Source: Deinococcales bacterium (GTDB taxonomy: Bacteria; Deinococcota; Deinococci; Deinococcales; JAAFIG01). From it: a stretch of DNA of 64,000 bases. Made by a program: the position numbers and the translations under genes. The DNA lies in NCBI GenBank assembly GCA_025352125.1, contig JANXTZ010000018.1, forward strand, positions 1-64,000. The letters are read 5' to 3'. Each line of letters opens with the position of its first letter. Position 1 is the stretch's first letter. The notes under the pieces are model-generated. The model saw only the letters and a list, made by a program, of their open reading frames with translations, was not told the DNA's origin and searched no databases. Below are positions 1 through 9,738 of this stretch, piece after piece.

Positions 1-1
1 G

Positions 2-123
2 AGACAGTAAATTCGCAGTTGGAATCAATGGGTATTCAACGTCTACGCGCTCGGACACGAGATGGATTTGAGATTAAGACGCATGCTTCATTGTTCGCTT
101 TGGCAGTCACAAACGGAATGTGA
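2..123 (+). CDS. transposase C-terminal fragment (enters from outside the window)
   Basis: An open frame runs from the window edge to TGA at 121-123 and encodes about 40 residues. The stretch ETVNSQL followed by RARTRDGFEIK resembles the C-terminal helix of IS982/IS5-type DDE transposases, where ETV.SQL carries the last catalytic Glu. The rest lies outside the window, so I cannot say whether the element is intact. No CTCGAG occurs in it, which fits mobile DNA. The family call rests on motif resemblance only. Confidence 0.45.
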   Translation, partial: TVNSQLESMGIQRLRARTRDGFEIKTHASLFALAVTNGM

Positions 124-194
124 ACTGGCAATCAGGGTAAAATATATTATCCTAAACCAGTAGTTCTATTGAGAATTGATGTGTCTAACGAACT

Positions 195-1169
195 TTAAAG
201 CGTCAAATCTGAAACTCGAGCCGTGACAATCTCAAAATCGTTGTGGCTGTCCGCAATGCTCAAAATTGGATTTTCAACCCGTGTCAAACTTTGATTTGCG
301 CTGATGCTCGAGCGACCCTCAAACACCAGATCAAAGAGTTCTCCAACCAGCATTGGATTTAAGGCGTAACGAATGTTCAGACGGTCTTGAATACCGTGCA
401 TGATGCCTCGAGCCAACCACTCCTGTCCCTCGATTTTGCTTTTCTCCGCACTCCAAGCGCCGTTCCAGGGTGCGGCATTGGCGCTGGGTTGCACAATAAT
501 TTGTGTCCCGAGTGAATCGGCTTTCTCGAGGGCACGTTCAAAAAATCCGTCATAACAAATCAGGGTTGTCACATGACCCAAAGGCGTGAGTGCCGCCGCA
601 ACATCTTCAAGCCGCCCTCGAGACAAGCCAACCAATTTTTCGAGTCCAGCCGTGAGGTTGAGCTTCGGGCTTCGCAACAAGATTTTGCCCGAAGGCGCAA
701 ACAAAAACGAAACGTTCTGCACCCGACCATCCGCCAGATGCAAACCCTTTGCCGCCTCAACTTCGACACCTGGCAGGAAGCTCGAGCCAGCAGCAATAAA
801 CGAATTGGTTTCTCGAGCCGCAATGGAGAAGGCTTTTGCGAAAACCTCGAACAAACGTGTCGCACGAGGCAATATAAAACCCGAGGCTGAAAAATTTTGA
901 AACTGCAAACCAAATTTGAGCGCCTCGAGCCACGATTCACGAGCCAACTCGAGCGCCGCATCCTGAATCTTAAAGGCAGTGACCTTGCGCTCGAGAAAAA
1001 ACAGCAGCGGCAAACCAATCAATTCGGGAAAAGCCACAAGTGCCGTTTCATGCGAATCTCGAGATTTTAATGCGAGTTTGGTCTGCCCCACAATCCATGC
1101 TTCAAAAGCCTGACTTGAAACATAAGCGTCAAGCTCGAGTTTGCTTTGCACGCCAGCCAAAAAAGCCAT
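195..1169 (-). CDS. carbon-nitrogen hydrolase (nitrilase superfamily)
   Basis: A 324-residue protein with the three catalytic elements of the nitrilase superfamily: Glu49 in FPEL, Lys169 in RSPKLN and nucleophile Cys205 in LICYDG, followed by the usual PSAN segment. Family members hydrolyse amides or nitriles in the cytoplasm; the substrate cannot be read from sequence. Length and motif spacing are typical, so it is probably functional. It stands alone, with the divergent lipoprotein gene starting about 90 bp away. About nine CTCGAG copies lie inside it, more than in most genes here. Confidence 0.8.
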   Translation of the reverse strand: MAFLAGVQSKLELDAYVSSQAFEAWIVGQTKLALKSRDSHETALVAFPELIGLPLLFFLERKVTAFKIQDAALELARESWLEALKFGLQFQNFSASGFILPRATRLFEVFAKAFSIAARETNSFIAAGSSFLPGVEVEAAKGLHLADGRVQNVSFLFAPSGKILLRSPKLNLTAGLEKLVGLSRGRLEDVAAALTPLGHVTTLICYDGFFERALEKADSLGTQIIVQPSANAAPWNGAWSAEKSKIEGQEWLARGIMHGIQDRLNIRYALNPMLVGELFDLVFEGRSSISANQSLTRVENPILSIADSHNDFEIVTARVSDLTL

Positions 1170-1256
1170 GTTTTAATTCTGGCACGAAAACGCGAAGCAA
1201 ACAAAACATTCATCAAACAAACAACCAAAACTCATCTGAACTGTTAGGCTGCAACC

Positions 1257-1748
1257 ATGCGCCCAGCCTTGATTGGATTGTTGGTTTTTGGATTTGTATT
1301 GACCGCCTGCGCCCCTCGAGCCTTCGAGCGTGCCAACGTCAGCTCGCAAAGCATCATCACGGATTTTCAAGCCGACCGTGGTGCGGGCAGCAGCTACAAA
1401 ATTGGTGAACCTGTCTCGTTTAGTTTTGGTGTCCGCCAAAACGGTTTTGTGACCCTGGTGACCACCGATTCGGACACCAGCACCTACGAATTGGACCGCA
1501 ACATCCCCGTTAAAGTAGGCAAGAATGTTTTGCCACCAAAAGGAGCAAATTTCTTTTACCGCATCAAACAACCCACTGGCACGCAACGGGTGTACTTGAT
1601 TTTTAGCGACACCGTCTCGCGCGGCGTGAAGTTTGAAGGAAAGCTCGAATCAGATGGTTTAGAGGCAAAAATTCAAGAGTTTTTCAATGCGGCGGGATCA
1701 AAAGCTCGAGATGTGATCGAGTCAAGTTTTGAGGTGATCAACCCATGA
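1257..1748 (+). CDS. lipoprotein with DUF4384-like domain
   Basis: A 163-residue protein with a lipoprotein signal: hydrophobic helix then VLTAC, giving Cys17 as the lipidated residue. The following segment (GEPVSFSF..NGFVTLV) resembles DUF4384, a small beta domain common in envelope proteins of Deinococcota. It probably sits on the outer face of a membrane. Its stop codon overlaps the start of the next lipoprotein gene in an ATGA, so the two are likely co-translated and may work together. The molecular function is unknown. Confidence 0.7.
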   Translation: MRPALIGLLVFGFVLTACAPRAFERANVSSQSIITDFQADRGAGSSYKIGEPVSFSFGVRQNGFVTLVTTDSDTSTYELDRNIPVKVGKNVLPPKGANFFYRIKQPTGTQRVYLIFSDTVSRGVKFEGKLESDGLEAKIQEFFNAAGSKARDVIESSFEVINP

Positions 1749-2986
1749 ACATTAAACTTGCGATTGTTTTCGGAATGCTTGCCATTGGTGTAATCTCGTG
1801 CAATACCCCGCCAGCGCCAGCCCTGGCAAAATGCACCACACCAGACATGCAGCCGGCGGCGGCGGTAACCAGCACAGCCGTTTTCAAAGCCCAAGCCAAA
1901 ATCTTGGACAGCGCCGCCATTGACGGTTACGACGCCAACAAGGTTCTTGCCCAGGACAAAGGTGTGGTTGGCGGAGATTTTATCCTCAGCGATTGCAGCG
2001 AAGGCTTGCTGCGCCAAGTAACCAGCATTTCAACTGCCAATGTTGGTGTGGATGCTCGAGGCATTGAAAAAGTGTATTTGAACACCAGCGACGCCAGTTT
2101 AGAGGATGTCGTCACCAGTGGCGATGTGGGCTTGAATTACGGTGCTCTGGATTTTAATCAAGCAGTTGTCGTCAGCGCCTTGCCAGGGGTTCAAACCCGA
2201 GCGGTCAACGGCACAATTCCATTTAACGGCATCAAAATTCCGCTTGGAACAGCCTCGAGCCTGACGGTTGGGGGTTCAATCACTCAAGCGTTAACGCCCA
2301 AGTTTGATTTGACCTTCTCTGGTGGAAAATTGCAGCACTTTCAAATCGGACTTTCCGGTAGTTTCTCGGCAACCTTGGAGGGTAAATTGGTTTCGGGCGA
2401 AAAACTGACCAATGCCGCCAAAGAATTGACGATAGCCGATTACAAGTTCACTCGAGCTTTCCTGGTTGGGATTGTGCCAGTTGTGGTTGTGATTGAACCA
2501 AAACTGATTTTGGGTGTAGGCGTTGGAACCAACAGCGCACTTCAAATGACCGCCAAAATTTCACCCACTGTCAATCTCAACTTCAATATCGAATTTACCC
2601 GCAGCGCCAAACCACAGTGGAAAATCACGCCGCCAACGGGTTCGTTCAGCGCAAATCCGTCCTTCACGGTCAATACTCCAGATGGTGGACAGGTGAAGAC
2701 ATTTGCCAAACTTGCGCTCGGCATGAAATTTTACGGCATTGCGGGACCAGAAATGACCGTCAAACCCTTCACGCTCGCCAAACTTTCAGCCAGCGATTTG
2801 TCGGCTGGATTAAATACTGGAATTACGGTGGACGGAAAAGTGGTTGCCGGTTTTAAAGTCCTGGGTCAAGGACTCGAGATTGCCTCAGATTCTCTAAGCT
2901 CGACCGATCTGGCAACCAATTACAAATGCACAAGTACCTCGTGCAGCATTTTGGTTTCAAACCCACCAACAGGACCTTTGCGTTAA
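1745..2986 (+). CDS. putative large lipoprotein of unknown function
   Basis: A 413-residue protein. The N-terminal hydrophobic helix ends in GVISC, a lipobox with Cys19. The mature part is rich in Ser, Thr, Gly and Lys with alternating hydrophobic residues, suggesting a mainly beta, surface-exposed protein; a Cys pair near the end (CTSTSC) could form a disulphide. I do not recognise the family. The gene overlaps the DUF4384-like lipoprotein gene by 4 nt, so the two form a two-gene envelope operon ending at the hairpin at 3057-3082. Confidence 0.6.
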   Translation: MNIKLAIVFGMLAIGVISCNTPPAPALAKCTTPDMQPAAAVTSTAVFKAQAKILDSAAIDGYDANKVLAQDKGVVGGDFILSDCSEGLLRQVTSISTANVGVDARGIEKVYLNTSDASLEDVVTSGDVGLNYGALDFNQAVVVSALPGVQTRAVNGTIPFNGIKIPLGTASSLTVGGSITQALTPKFDLTFSGGKLQHFQIGLSGSFSATLEGKLVSGEKLTNAAKELTIADYKFTRAFLVGIVPVVVVIEPKLILGVGVGTNSALQMTAKISPTVNLNFNIEFTRSAKPQWKITPPTGSFSANPSFTVNTPDGGQVKTFAKLALGMKFYGIAGPEMTVKPFTLAKLSASDLSAGLNTGITVDGKVVAGFKVLGQGLEIASDSLSSTDLATNYKCTSTSCSILVSNPPTGPLR

Positions 2987-3040
2987 GACTCGAGTTCAAC
3001 GACTTCATATTCTTCAAACATTAAAATCGGCAATTGCTGT

Positions 3041-3090
3041 CTACCCTCATCCCTAACCCTTCTCCCAACATCAGGAGAAGGGAATTTTAT
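3041..3090. repeat. interspersed repeat type A, doubling as bidirectional terminator
   Basis: A perfect 9-bp stem (CCCTTCTCC at 3057-3065, GGAGAAGGG at 3074-3082) encloses the loop CAACATCA and is followed by a T-rich tract. It lies between two convergent genes, where a terminator is expected. The same unit, with a leading CTACCCTCA segment, recurs at 29891-30010 and inverted at 50651-50691. Stem changes between copies preserve pairing (CCCTTCTCC versus CCCCTCTCC). Confidence 0.75.
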
Positions 3091-3134
3091 TCAATCTTTG
3101 ATTGGGCAAAATAGGCTCGAGAACGGATTTGTTT

Positions 3135-3536
3135 TCACGGCTCGTACAAAACCACACTTTCACCTTCACAGACGACCTCGCCGCGTTGATTGCGGCACAC
3201 GCAAGCCAATACAAAAACAGGTTTGTCCTCACGGATGCTCGAGATGGTCGCGGTTGCCGTGATGGTGTCGTCAATAAACGTCGGTGCACGAAATTTGAGG
3301 CTCGAGGAGAGGTAGATGCTGCCCTGACCAGGCAATTGATTGCCGATCACATTCGAGATCAGACTCGAGACGAGCGCCCCGTGCGCAATGCGCTGCCCGA
3401 ACCTCGAGTTTGCTGCGAATTCGGCGTCAAGATGTAACGGATTGTGATCGCCTGAAATCTCGGCAAACGCGACAATATCTGCCTCCGAGATGGTTTTATT
3501 GACAATGGCGCTGTCGCCAACTTTGAAATTGTGCAT
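3135..3536 (-). CDS. MaoC-like hotdog dehydratase
   Basis: A 133-residue protein from the ATG at 3536. A longer frame would overlap the divergent neighbour, and the family normally begins at MHNFKVGD. The hydratase signature is clear: AFAEISGDHNPLHLD with the catalytic Asp/His pair, then RIAHGAL. These enzymes hydrate or dehydrate enoyl-CoA-type thioesters as single hotdog domains. Full length for the family. It is transcribed away from the acyltransferase-like gene, with only about 55 bp between starts. Confidence 0.8.
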   Translation of the reverse strand: MHNFKVGDSAIVNKTISEADIVAFAEISGDHNPLHLDAEFAANSRFGQRIAHGALVSSLISNVIGNQLPGQGSIYLSSSLKFRAPTFIDDTITATATISSIREDKPVFVLACVCRNQRGEVVCEGESVVLYEP

Positions 3537-3590
3537 GATCGAGTTTAAACCTCGAGCTTCCCGCAAATGCGTCTTGTGGTAGATTGCACC

Positions 3591-4700
3591 ATGGCTGACA
3601 TTCAAAAAGTCTCGAGTCGGGCGGATTTAAAACGGTTCATCGAATACCCCTACCAACTCTACAAGAACCATCCGACTTGGGTTCCGCAGTTGCTCTGGCA
3701 AGAATGGGACGATCTTGACCAGGCGCGAAAGAAGAATCCATTCTTTGAACACGCTGTGGCAGATTACTTCCTGGCGCTCGAGGCTGGGCAAATTGTTGGA
3801 CGGATCGCCGCGATTCATGACCAGAGTTACAACGAATTTCACAATGAAGCGGTGGTGTTGTTCGCCTGTTTTGAAGCCGAAAGTGCCGCCGTTTCCAAGC
3901 AATTGCTCGAGACGGTCGAAGCCTGGGGGAAAGCCAAGAATCTGAATTTGGTGAAGGGTCCGAGCAAAGTCTCGCAAAACGACATGATGGGTGTGCTGGT
4001 CGAGAATTTTGATGATCCGCCGGTGGTCATGATGGTTTACAACCCGCCGACCTACGCGGGCTTTATTGAGGGTGCGGGTTACACCAAATCTGAGGACACC
4101 TTCGCTTGGCGCATGACGGTGGCGGGCGGTCTGCCAGAACGCGTCTCGAGAATTGCCGAACGGGTCAAACGCAACCTGAAAGTCAATATTCGCAAGGTGG
4201 CGCTGGGCAGCAAAAAAGCACTTGCGGCAGAACTACCGATCTTGCGCGATATTTACAACGCCGCCTGGGATAAAAATTGGGGATTTGTGCCCTGGACCGA
4301 ACACGAAATCCAACACCTCGCCGAGCAGCTTGGGCAGGTTGCCGACAAAGACCTCTGTCTGATCGCCGAGGTGGACGGCAAGCCCGCCGCGTTCAGCATC
4401 ACCCTGCCTGACATCAACGAAGCCATGAAAGGCACGGGTGGCAGGTTGTACGGCTTGGCGAAACTCTTGTTGACCAAGCCCAAGCGAATGCGTCTGGTGG
4501 CACTCGGGATTCTGCCAGAATTTCAGGGACGCGGTTTGGACGCGCTGATTTACGCCGAAACTTTCTGGCGAGGGCAGAGCAAATACAACGCCGGCGAATT
4601 CGGTTGGACGCTCGAGAGCAACGACGCGATCAACAACGGCATGAAGGCTTTGGGGGCAACGCAGTACAAGCGCTACCGAATTTTTGAAAAACGAATTTAA
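3591..4700 (+). CDS. GNAT-like acyltransferase, unknown substrate
   Basis: A 369-residue protein from the ATG at 3591 (MADIQKV); the further upstream codons overlap the MaoC gene's control region. It resembles a family of about 370-residue proteins with a C-terminal GNAT fold: LGILPEFQGRGLDALIYAE fits the acetyl-CoA-binding loop (R/Q-x-x-G-x-G/A). The N-terminal half (YPYQLYKNHPTWVPQLL) is typical of that family. The substrate is unknown. Its end overlaps the stop of the convergent glycosyltransferase gene by 4 bp. Confidence 0.65.
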   Translation: MADIQKVSSRADLKRFIEYPYQLYKNHPTWVPQLLWQEWDDLDQARKKNPFFEHAVADYFLALEAGQIVGRIAAIHDQSYNEFHNEAVVLFACFEAESAAVSKQLLETVEAWGKAKNLNLVKGPSKVSQNDMMGVLVENFDDPPVVMMVYNPPTYAGFIEGAGYTKSEDTFAWRMTVAGGLPERVSRIAERVKRNLKVNIRKVALGSKKALAAELPILRDIYNAAWDKNWGFVPWTEHEIQHLAEQLGQVADKDLCLIAEVDGKPAAFSITLPDINEAMKGTGGRLYGLAKLLLTKPKRMRLVALGILPEFQGRGLDALIYAETFWRGQSKYNAGEFGWTLESNDAINNGMKALGATQYKRYRIFEKRI

Positions 4701-5890
4701 GTCAGGGCATTCAGAACCTCAGTCGCAATGCGTTTGGCTCCCCCAGGCAAACCCATGCGCTCGAGTCCCGTGAGTTTTACCTGTTCACGAAAAGCTTGAT
4801 CTTGATGCGCGGCTTTTACGGCTCGAGCCAAGATTTCTGGATCAGGTTGACTGAGCGTCAACCCAACACCCAACAGGCGTTTCTGGGCTTTGGCGAAACC
4901 CTCCAAGTATTGTGGTCCTTTGGTGACAAAACCGATCACAGGTTTACCAAGTCCAACCGCCTGTTCATTGCCCGTGCCAGACGTTCCAAGCACCACGCTG
5001 GCGGCATGAAGCAGCGCCGCAAAAGCGTTCTCGAGAATCATGACCTGAATTCCAGAGCTGTGCTTTGCCACTCGAGCCACGTTGTCCACAATTTTTGCAG
5101 TTGTCCACACCCAACCTGTGGACAACTCGAGCGCATCAAGGTTGCCTGAGAACGCAGCGAACGTTTGAAATTTCGGTAGGAGCGCGGCTGTCTCGAGCAT
5201 GATGGGCAGGCTGAACAAATAATCCTTGCGCGTTCCTGGCAGCAAGGCAAGCACAGGACGACCATCCAGAATCTTCTGAAGCTCGAGTTCTGGCGTCAGC
5301 AAATCCATCATGATGTTGCCGGCAAATTTGGCATGAGGCACGCCGAGTTCACGCAACCAATCGGCGGAGCGCTCATCTCGAGTAAAGACCTTCTCAACCT
5401 GTTTCATGTACCAGCGCTCAGGCAGCACAAAACTGTCCACGGTCACTCGAGAAGTCCGCTCGAGTTTGTCGCTGGCGTTCATGCCGTCCTGGTAATAGCG
5501 ACTGACGAGTGGTTGATACTGAAAGACCCGAGGTTTTGCCACTTGGAACGCGAAGCTGAACGTCACCCACAGGGCGTAAAGATCGCCGACAACCATCACC
5601 GCATCAGGTTTTGAGTTGCGAATTGCCCAGTGTTGCTCATGCGTTTTTTGGCGCATTCCGTCGCGCCAATCTTGCAAGAACAAATCCAAACTGGTAAACG
5701 TAAATCCGCCCGAGGGCGGACTCCAACGCGGTCCAAGCACAGGTATACCAGCGTTTTCGTAAACATTGCCGCGCCCGACAATCGGCAGGGCTTCAAGCTC
5801 GAGGTCGGGGTCCAACTCGAGCATGGTTTTGGCTAAAAATGCCCCAATCGCATCCTCGCCGTGACCGTTGCTGACAAACAAGATTTTCAT
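4697..5890 (-). CDS. lipid-A-disaccharide synthase-related glycosyltransferase
   Basis: A 397-residue protein from the ATG at 5890, which overlaps the truA stop codon as ATGA. The N-terminus MKILFVSNGHGEDAIG and the late GTSGTGNEQAVGLGKPVIGF are those of the LpxB-related family described in Cyanobacteria and Deinococcus (TIGR03492-like). LpxB itself moves UDP-sugars onto lipid A precursors; this branch occurs in organisms without classical lipid A, so its acceptor is unknown, perhaps an envelope glycolipid. It is last in the mazE-mazF-truA chain. Confidence 0.8.
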   Translation of the reverse strand: MKILFVSNGHGEDAIGAFLAKTMLELDPDLELEALPIVGRGNVYENAGIPVLGPRWSPPSGGFTFTSLDLFLQDWRDGMRQKTHEQHWAIRNSKPDAVMVVGDLYALWVTFSFAFQVAKPRVFQYQPLVSRYYQDGMNASDKLERTSRVTVDSFVLPERWYMKQVEKVFTRDERSADWLRELGVPHAKFAGNIMMDLLTPELELQKILDGRPVLALLPGTRKDYLFSLPIMLETAALLPKFQTFAAFSGNLDALELSTGWVWTTAKIVDNVARVAKHSSGIQVMILENAFAALLHAASVVLGTSGTGNEQAVGLGKPVIGFVTKGPQYLEGFAKAQKRLLGVGLTLSQPDPEILARAVKAAHQDQAFREQVKLTGLERMGLPGGAKRIATEVLNALT

Positions 5891-6702
5891 TCCCGCGCCC
5901 AAGGCTCGAAACCAGCCTCGAGAAAATACAAACCGTGTGAGGCAACATTTTTGCCGGCTTGCGCACGGTCTTTGCTGGCGAGGACTTGTGCCACCTGACC
6001 CGACTCGAGCTTGCCCAAACCCACCTCGAGCAACGTGCCGACGATGCCGCGCACCATGTGCCGCAAGAACGATTCACCGATGACCTGAATTTCGATCAGT
6101 TGCTCGTCGGGGCTGCGTCTGACTGGAATGCTGCGCACCTCGCACGAGAACACGGTGCGCACGGTCTGGCGCTCCTCCTGCGAGGCGAACGCCGCAAAAT
6201 CGTGCTCACCTTCGAGATGTCTTGCCGCGTGACGCATCGGGGCAACCTCGAGTCGTTGCGGAACCCAGAGCGCACGGTGCCGCTCGAGGGCGCTCTGGGT
6301 GCGGGCATTCAGAATGCGGTAGCTGTACGAGCGCCAGGCGCAAGAAAACCTCGAGTGAAACAATTCTGAGGCATCCACGCATGAAAGCACTCGCACATCT
6401 TCGGGCAGTCTGGCGTTCAGGGCGCGGCGCATGACATCGGCTGGAATTTGATGCCCCACGTCCACGTGCGCCACCATGCCCAGCGCGTGAACGCCCGTGT
6501 CGGTGCGCCCCGCCGCCATCGGACGGGCGCTGACCCCAAGCGGCTCGAGCGCCTTTTCAAGCACACCCTGAACGGTGCGTTCGCCTTTGGCTTGCACCTG
6601 CCAGCCTGCAAAATTTGTTCCGTCCCACTCGAGAATCAGTTTTAAACGCCGCCAACCTTGGGGCAGCGCTGTGGGTTCTCGAGGTTCAAAATCGGGTTTC
6701 AT
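5887..6702 (-). CDS. truA: tRNA pseudouridine(38-40) synthase TruA
   Basis: A 271-residue protein. The active-site signature AGRTDTGVHA carries the catalytic Asp68, and EWDGTNFAGWQ is the typical first strand. TruA isomerises uridines 38-40 in the tRNA anticodon arm. Length is normal. Its ATG overlaps the mazF stop and its own stop overlaps the next gene's start, each by 4 nt, so translation of the chain is probably coupled. Finding it in one mRNA with a toxin-antitoxin pair is unusual. Confidence 0.93.
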   Translation of the reverse strand: MKPDFEPREPTALPQGWRRLKLILEWDGTNFAGWQVQAKGERTVQGVLEKALEPLGVSARPMAAGRTDTGVHALGMVAHVDVGHQIPADVMRRALNARLPEDVRVLSCVDASELFHSRFSCAWRSYSYRILNARTQSALERHRALWVPQRLEVAPMRHAARHLEGEHDFAAFASQEERQTVRTVFSCEVRSIPVRRSPDEQLIEIQVIGESFLRHMVRGIVGTLLEVGLGKLESGQVAQVLASKDRAQAGKNVASHGLYFLEAGFEPWARE

Positions 6703-7049
6703 TCGAGGATGGCATTCAAAGTGTCCAAGACCTCCTCGAGCAATTCATCGGAAACACGTTCAATAAATTTGAATCCTCGAGCCTGCCAGTCCAGGGTTTT
6801 GACTTGATTGGCAAGAACCACGCCGACGGTTTTTAAACCACCCTGTATTTCTAAACCACCCTGTAAAGGAATTTCAAAGGCGTAACCTTTGATTTGACTG
6901 GTGATTGGACAGGCGATCAACATTTTGGTGACCTGATTGTACTGGCTGTTCGAGATCACCAACGCGGGACGTTTTCCTGCCTGTTCATGACCTTGTTGCG
7001 GATCAAAATCGATCCAGATGATGTCGCCGCGCTCAGGAAATGCCTTCAC
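6699..7049 (-). CDS. mazF: MazF/PemK-family endoribonuclease toxin
   Basis: A 116-residue protein. I place the start at the GTG at 7049, giving a 4-nt GTGA overlap with the antitoxin stop. The N-terminus PERGDIIWIDFDPQQGHEQAGKR followed by PALVISN is the canonical MazF SH3-like barrel start, with CPIT after it and the late strand VVLANQVKTLDW. MazF cleaves mRNA at short motifs when its antitoxin is degraded. Intact and of normal length. It lies between mazE and truA. Confidence 0.88.
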   Translation of the reverse strand: MKAFPERGDIIWIDFDPQQGHEQAGKRPALVISNSQYNQVTKMLIACPITSQIKGYAFEIPLQGGLEIQGGLKTVGVVLANQVKTLDWQARGFKFIERVSDELLEEVLDTLNAILE

Positions 7050-7294
7050 CAAAGCTCGTTCCCGACAGCTTGACCCCAATCGATTTCACGGTGAATTTTT
7101 TCTGGGGTAATCCCTTGCAGCAATTCATTCAGATTTTTGCTGCTGCGGCGTTTTGAGGTCGGTTTTAAAAGCAAACCCTGTTCGGTGATCTCGAGCGTCA
7201 ATTGAGTACCCTCATGCAGCTCGAGCGTCTGAGCCAGATCTTTGGGGATTCTGAGCGCCAAAGAGTTCCCCCATTTTTTGATTTCTCCGAGCAT
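7046..7294 (-). CDS. mazE: MazE/AbrB-family antitoxin
   Basis: An 82-residue protein starting at the ATG at 7294, preceded by a strong AAGGGGGT ribosome site on the minus strand. The N-terminal swapped-hairpin domain is typical (IKKWGNSLALRIPKDLA). The polar C-terminal tail (ITPEKIHREIDWG) should wrap and inhibit MazF. Such proteins repress their own promoter, so the whole chain down to the lpxB-like gene may be under MazE control. It overlaps mazF by 4 nt. Confidence 0.87.
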   Translation of the reverse strand: MLGEIKKWGNSLALRIPKDLAQTLELHEGTQLTLEITEQGLLLKPTSKRRSSKNLNELLQGITPEKIHREIDWGQAVGNELW

Positions 7295-7333
7295 GGTCAA
7301 CCCCCTTGGTAGATACATGATGATACCACCAAA

Positions 7334-8395
7334 TTACAAGACCTCTTTGGGCTTGCCGAAAATCATGCGCCCAAGGCTGGTCTGTGTGGCGCTGATGACC
7401 GCCACGCGCACGGTACGACCCTTCAACGCCAGACCGTCGTCGATCACCACCATCGTGCCATCCTCGAGAAACCCCACGCCCTGCCCTGGCTGCGAACCCT
7501 CTTTGACCACCGCAATGGTCAGTTCGTCGCCCGCACCAAACCGTGGCTTCAAGGCTTCTGCCAGGGCGTTCAGACTCAGGCAGGTCACGCCCTGCAAACC
7601 CGCGACCCTCGAGAGTCCAGTGTCGTTGGTCAGCACGCTCGCACCAATTTCCTGGGCGGCGCGAACCAGACGGTCATCGACCCCGCCGCCTGTGTCCTCA
7701 AACTCTCGAATCACCAACTCGAGTGTCCGGTTGGCGCGAAGTTTCTCGAGGACCTCCAAGCCGCGTCTGCCCTTGGCACGTTTTTGCGAATCGGTCTGAT
7801 CGGCAAAATACTGCAATTCGCGCAGCACAAAACCAGGCACGATCAGCGTCCCCTCCAGGAAGCCCGACTGCGCCACCTCGAGAATCCGCCCGTCGATGAT
7901 GACGCTGGTGTCCAATAATTTTTGAATGCTGGGCGCGATGGCTGGCATTCTTCGTTCAATTGCGGGATTACGCGCCGCAAAAGGCGTAAAAACATCACGG
8001 TTCAAGACCGCCACGCTGACCAAAAAAACCTCGAGCAAGGCGGTAATGAGGAGCTGAAAATACCAGGCGTAACCTGGAATGTTCGAGAGGACGTTGTTGA
8101 GAAGCACACTGATTAAGAGTGCCATGATCGTGGCGATGGTTGCCGCCAGCACGGTTTGTGGGGGCATGGTCAAGAGGGTGTTGGCAATACTTGCCACCCT
8201 TTCACGCAAAATATTGGTCAGGCGGTTGGTCACCAAGCTGGTAATCAACGCCCCCAGAATAGCAATATACGTTTGGTTTAAACCGTCATTGACGAGCCTT
8301 TGGGCAATCAAATAACCCAGTAAAGCACCCAGGGCAATCAGGACAAAACGAATCAAACCGTGCAACGGGTCAAAACCCTCCAAACCGGTTTTCAT
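7334..8395 (-). CDS. membrane PIN/TRAM-domain protein (YacL-like)
   Basis: A 353-residue protein from the ATG at 8395, overlapping the radA stop as ATGA. Four hydrophobic helices (about residues 14-35, 43-58, 80-104, 112-134) are followed by a PIN nuclease domain beginning [12 protein letters not shown] (first acidic residue about Asp162) with VDDRLV and LTNDTGL further on, and by a C-terminal TRAM domain ([18 protein letters not shown]). The family is widespread in Firmicutes and Deinococcota; its cellular role is not settled. Coupling to radA is common. Confidence 0.85.
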   Translation of the reverse strand: MKTGLEGFDPLHGLIRFVLIALGALLGYLIAQRLVNDGLNQTYIAILGALITSLVTNRLTNILRERVASIANTLLTMPPQTVLAATIATIMALLISVLLNNVLSNIPGYAWYFQLLITALLEVFLVSVAVLNRDVFTPFAARNPAIERRMPAIAPSIQKLLDTSVIIDGRILEVAQSGFLEGTLIVPGFVLRELQYFADQTDSQKRAKGRRGLEVLEKLRANRTLELVIREFEDTGGGVDDRLVRAAQEIGASVLTNDTGLSRVAGLQGVTCLSLNALAEALKPRFGAGDELTIAVVKEGSQPGQGVGFLEDGTMVVIDDGLALKGRTVRVAVISATQTSLGRMIFGKPKEVL

Positions 8396-9738
8396 GGTTT
8401 GCCCCACAAGAAACGCACCGCTTCTTGAACACTCTGTACACCCTCGGTTTTACCGCCCTGAACGCCTGGGGGCATGACCAGGCGAGTCAAACCCACCCGA
8501 CTGGCTTCGCTGGCACGCCTGGCGGGTTGGGTGACGCTGCGCACCTCGCCAGCCAGTCCGACCTCGCCAAACACCGCCACGCCCTCGGGAACTGGTTTCA
8601 TCATGACGGCACTGTACACCGCGAGGGCAATTGCCAAATCCAAACCAGGGTCAGAAAGCCGCATTCCACCCGCCAGGTTCACGTAGACATCCAACCCCCC
8701 CAAAGAGAGCTGCAATCGGCGCTCGAGCACCGCCAGCACCACATCCACCCGACGCGCATCCAAACCCACCGCCACGCGTTTTGGAGCAGGATACGGGGTT
8801 TTGGCGGCAAGCGCCTGCACCTCCAAGAGCAACGGGCGCTGACCGTCCATCGTTGCCGCCACAATGCTGCCAGGCACACCCACAGGACGTTCCGCCAGAA
8901 AAGCCGCGCTGGGGTTGTCAACCGCCTTCAAACCGTGCTCGAGCATGTCAAACACGCCCAGCTCACCGACGCTCCCAAAACGGTTTTTGACGCTTCGGAG
9001 CAAGCGGTAATGCCCGACCGACTCGAGCATCAAGACCGCATCGACGATGTGCTCCATGACTTTGGGACCGGCGACGTTGCCGTCCTTGGTGACATGCCCG
9101 ACCAGCACCATCGCCGCACCCGTCTCTTTGGCAGCTCGGGTCAAACGCGCCGTGGATTCGCGCACCTGCGCCACGCCACCGGGCGAGCCGCCATCGTCGG
9201 TTTGCACCGTCTGAATCGAGTCCACGATCACCAGTTTGGGTCGTTCCAACTCGAGCAGCGCCGTGATGCCGTCGGCGTGAACGTCGCGGGTCATGAGAAT
9301 ATCGCCCTTCACGCCCAAGCGATCCGCCCGCAAACGCACCTGCTCGAGCGACTCCTCGCCAGCGACATACAAGACTTTTTCGTCCAACAATGCCAGATGG
9401 TCGGCAACTTGCAGCAAGAGCGTGCTTTTGCCGATGCCAGGTTCGCCACCCAACAAGACCACGCCGCCAGCCACCCAACCGCCGCCCAACACACGATCCA
9501 ACTCGCCAATGCCCGAACTGCTGCGCGGCTCTTCAGAACTTTTGACGCTCGAGAGACGCGTCACGGCGCTGCTTGGCACATTGCTGCGAGCGCCAAAGCC
9601 AGACGTGCTCTTGCTGCTGGGTGCAGTGACAATCTCTTCAAACGAATTCCAAGCCGAGCACGACGGGCAACGCCCCATGCTTTTGGCGGTGGTGTAGCCA
9701 CAAGAATTGCATTTGAATTGCACCAAGACTTTCGCCAC
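8392..9738 (-). CDS. radA: DNA repair protein RadA (Sms)
   Basis: A 448-residue protein with all RadA landmarks: a four-Cys zinc finger (Cys10, 13, 24, 27), Walker [11 protein letters not shown] at about 97-106, Walker B LVIVDSIQ at about 169, the RadA-specific KNRFG motif at 251-255, and a C-terminal Lon-like domain. RadA is a hexameric branch-migration motor acting in RecA-dependent recombination and transformation. It is the first gene of a two-gene unit with the PIN/TRAM protein. The 134-bp divergent gap to the ABC exporter must hold promoters for both directions. Confidence 0.95.
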   Translation of the reverse strand: MAKVLVQFKCNSCGYTTAKSMGRCPSCSAWNSFEEIVTAPSSKSTSGFGARSNVPSSAVTRLSSVKSSEEPRSSSGIGELDRVLGGGWVAGGVVLLGGEPGIGKSTLLLQVADHLALLDEKVLYVAGEESLEQVRLRADRLGVKGDILMTRDVHADGITALLELERPKLVIVDSIQTVQTDDGGSPGGVAQVRESTARLTRAAKETGAAMVLVGHVTKDGNVAGPKVMEHIVDAVLMLESVGHYRLLRSVKNRFGSVGELGVFDMLEHGLKAVDNPSAAFLAERPVGVPGSIVAATMDGQRPLLLEVQALAAKTPYPAPKRVAVGLDARRVDVVLAVLERRLQLSLGGLDVYVNLAGGMRLSDPGLDLAIALAVYSAVMMKPVPEGVAVFGEVGLAGEVRSVTQPARRASEASRVGLTRLVMPPGVQGGKTEGVQSVQEAVRFLWGKP

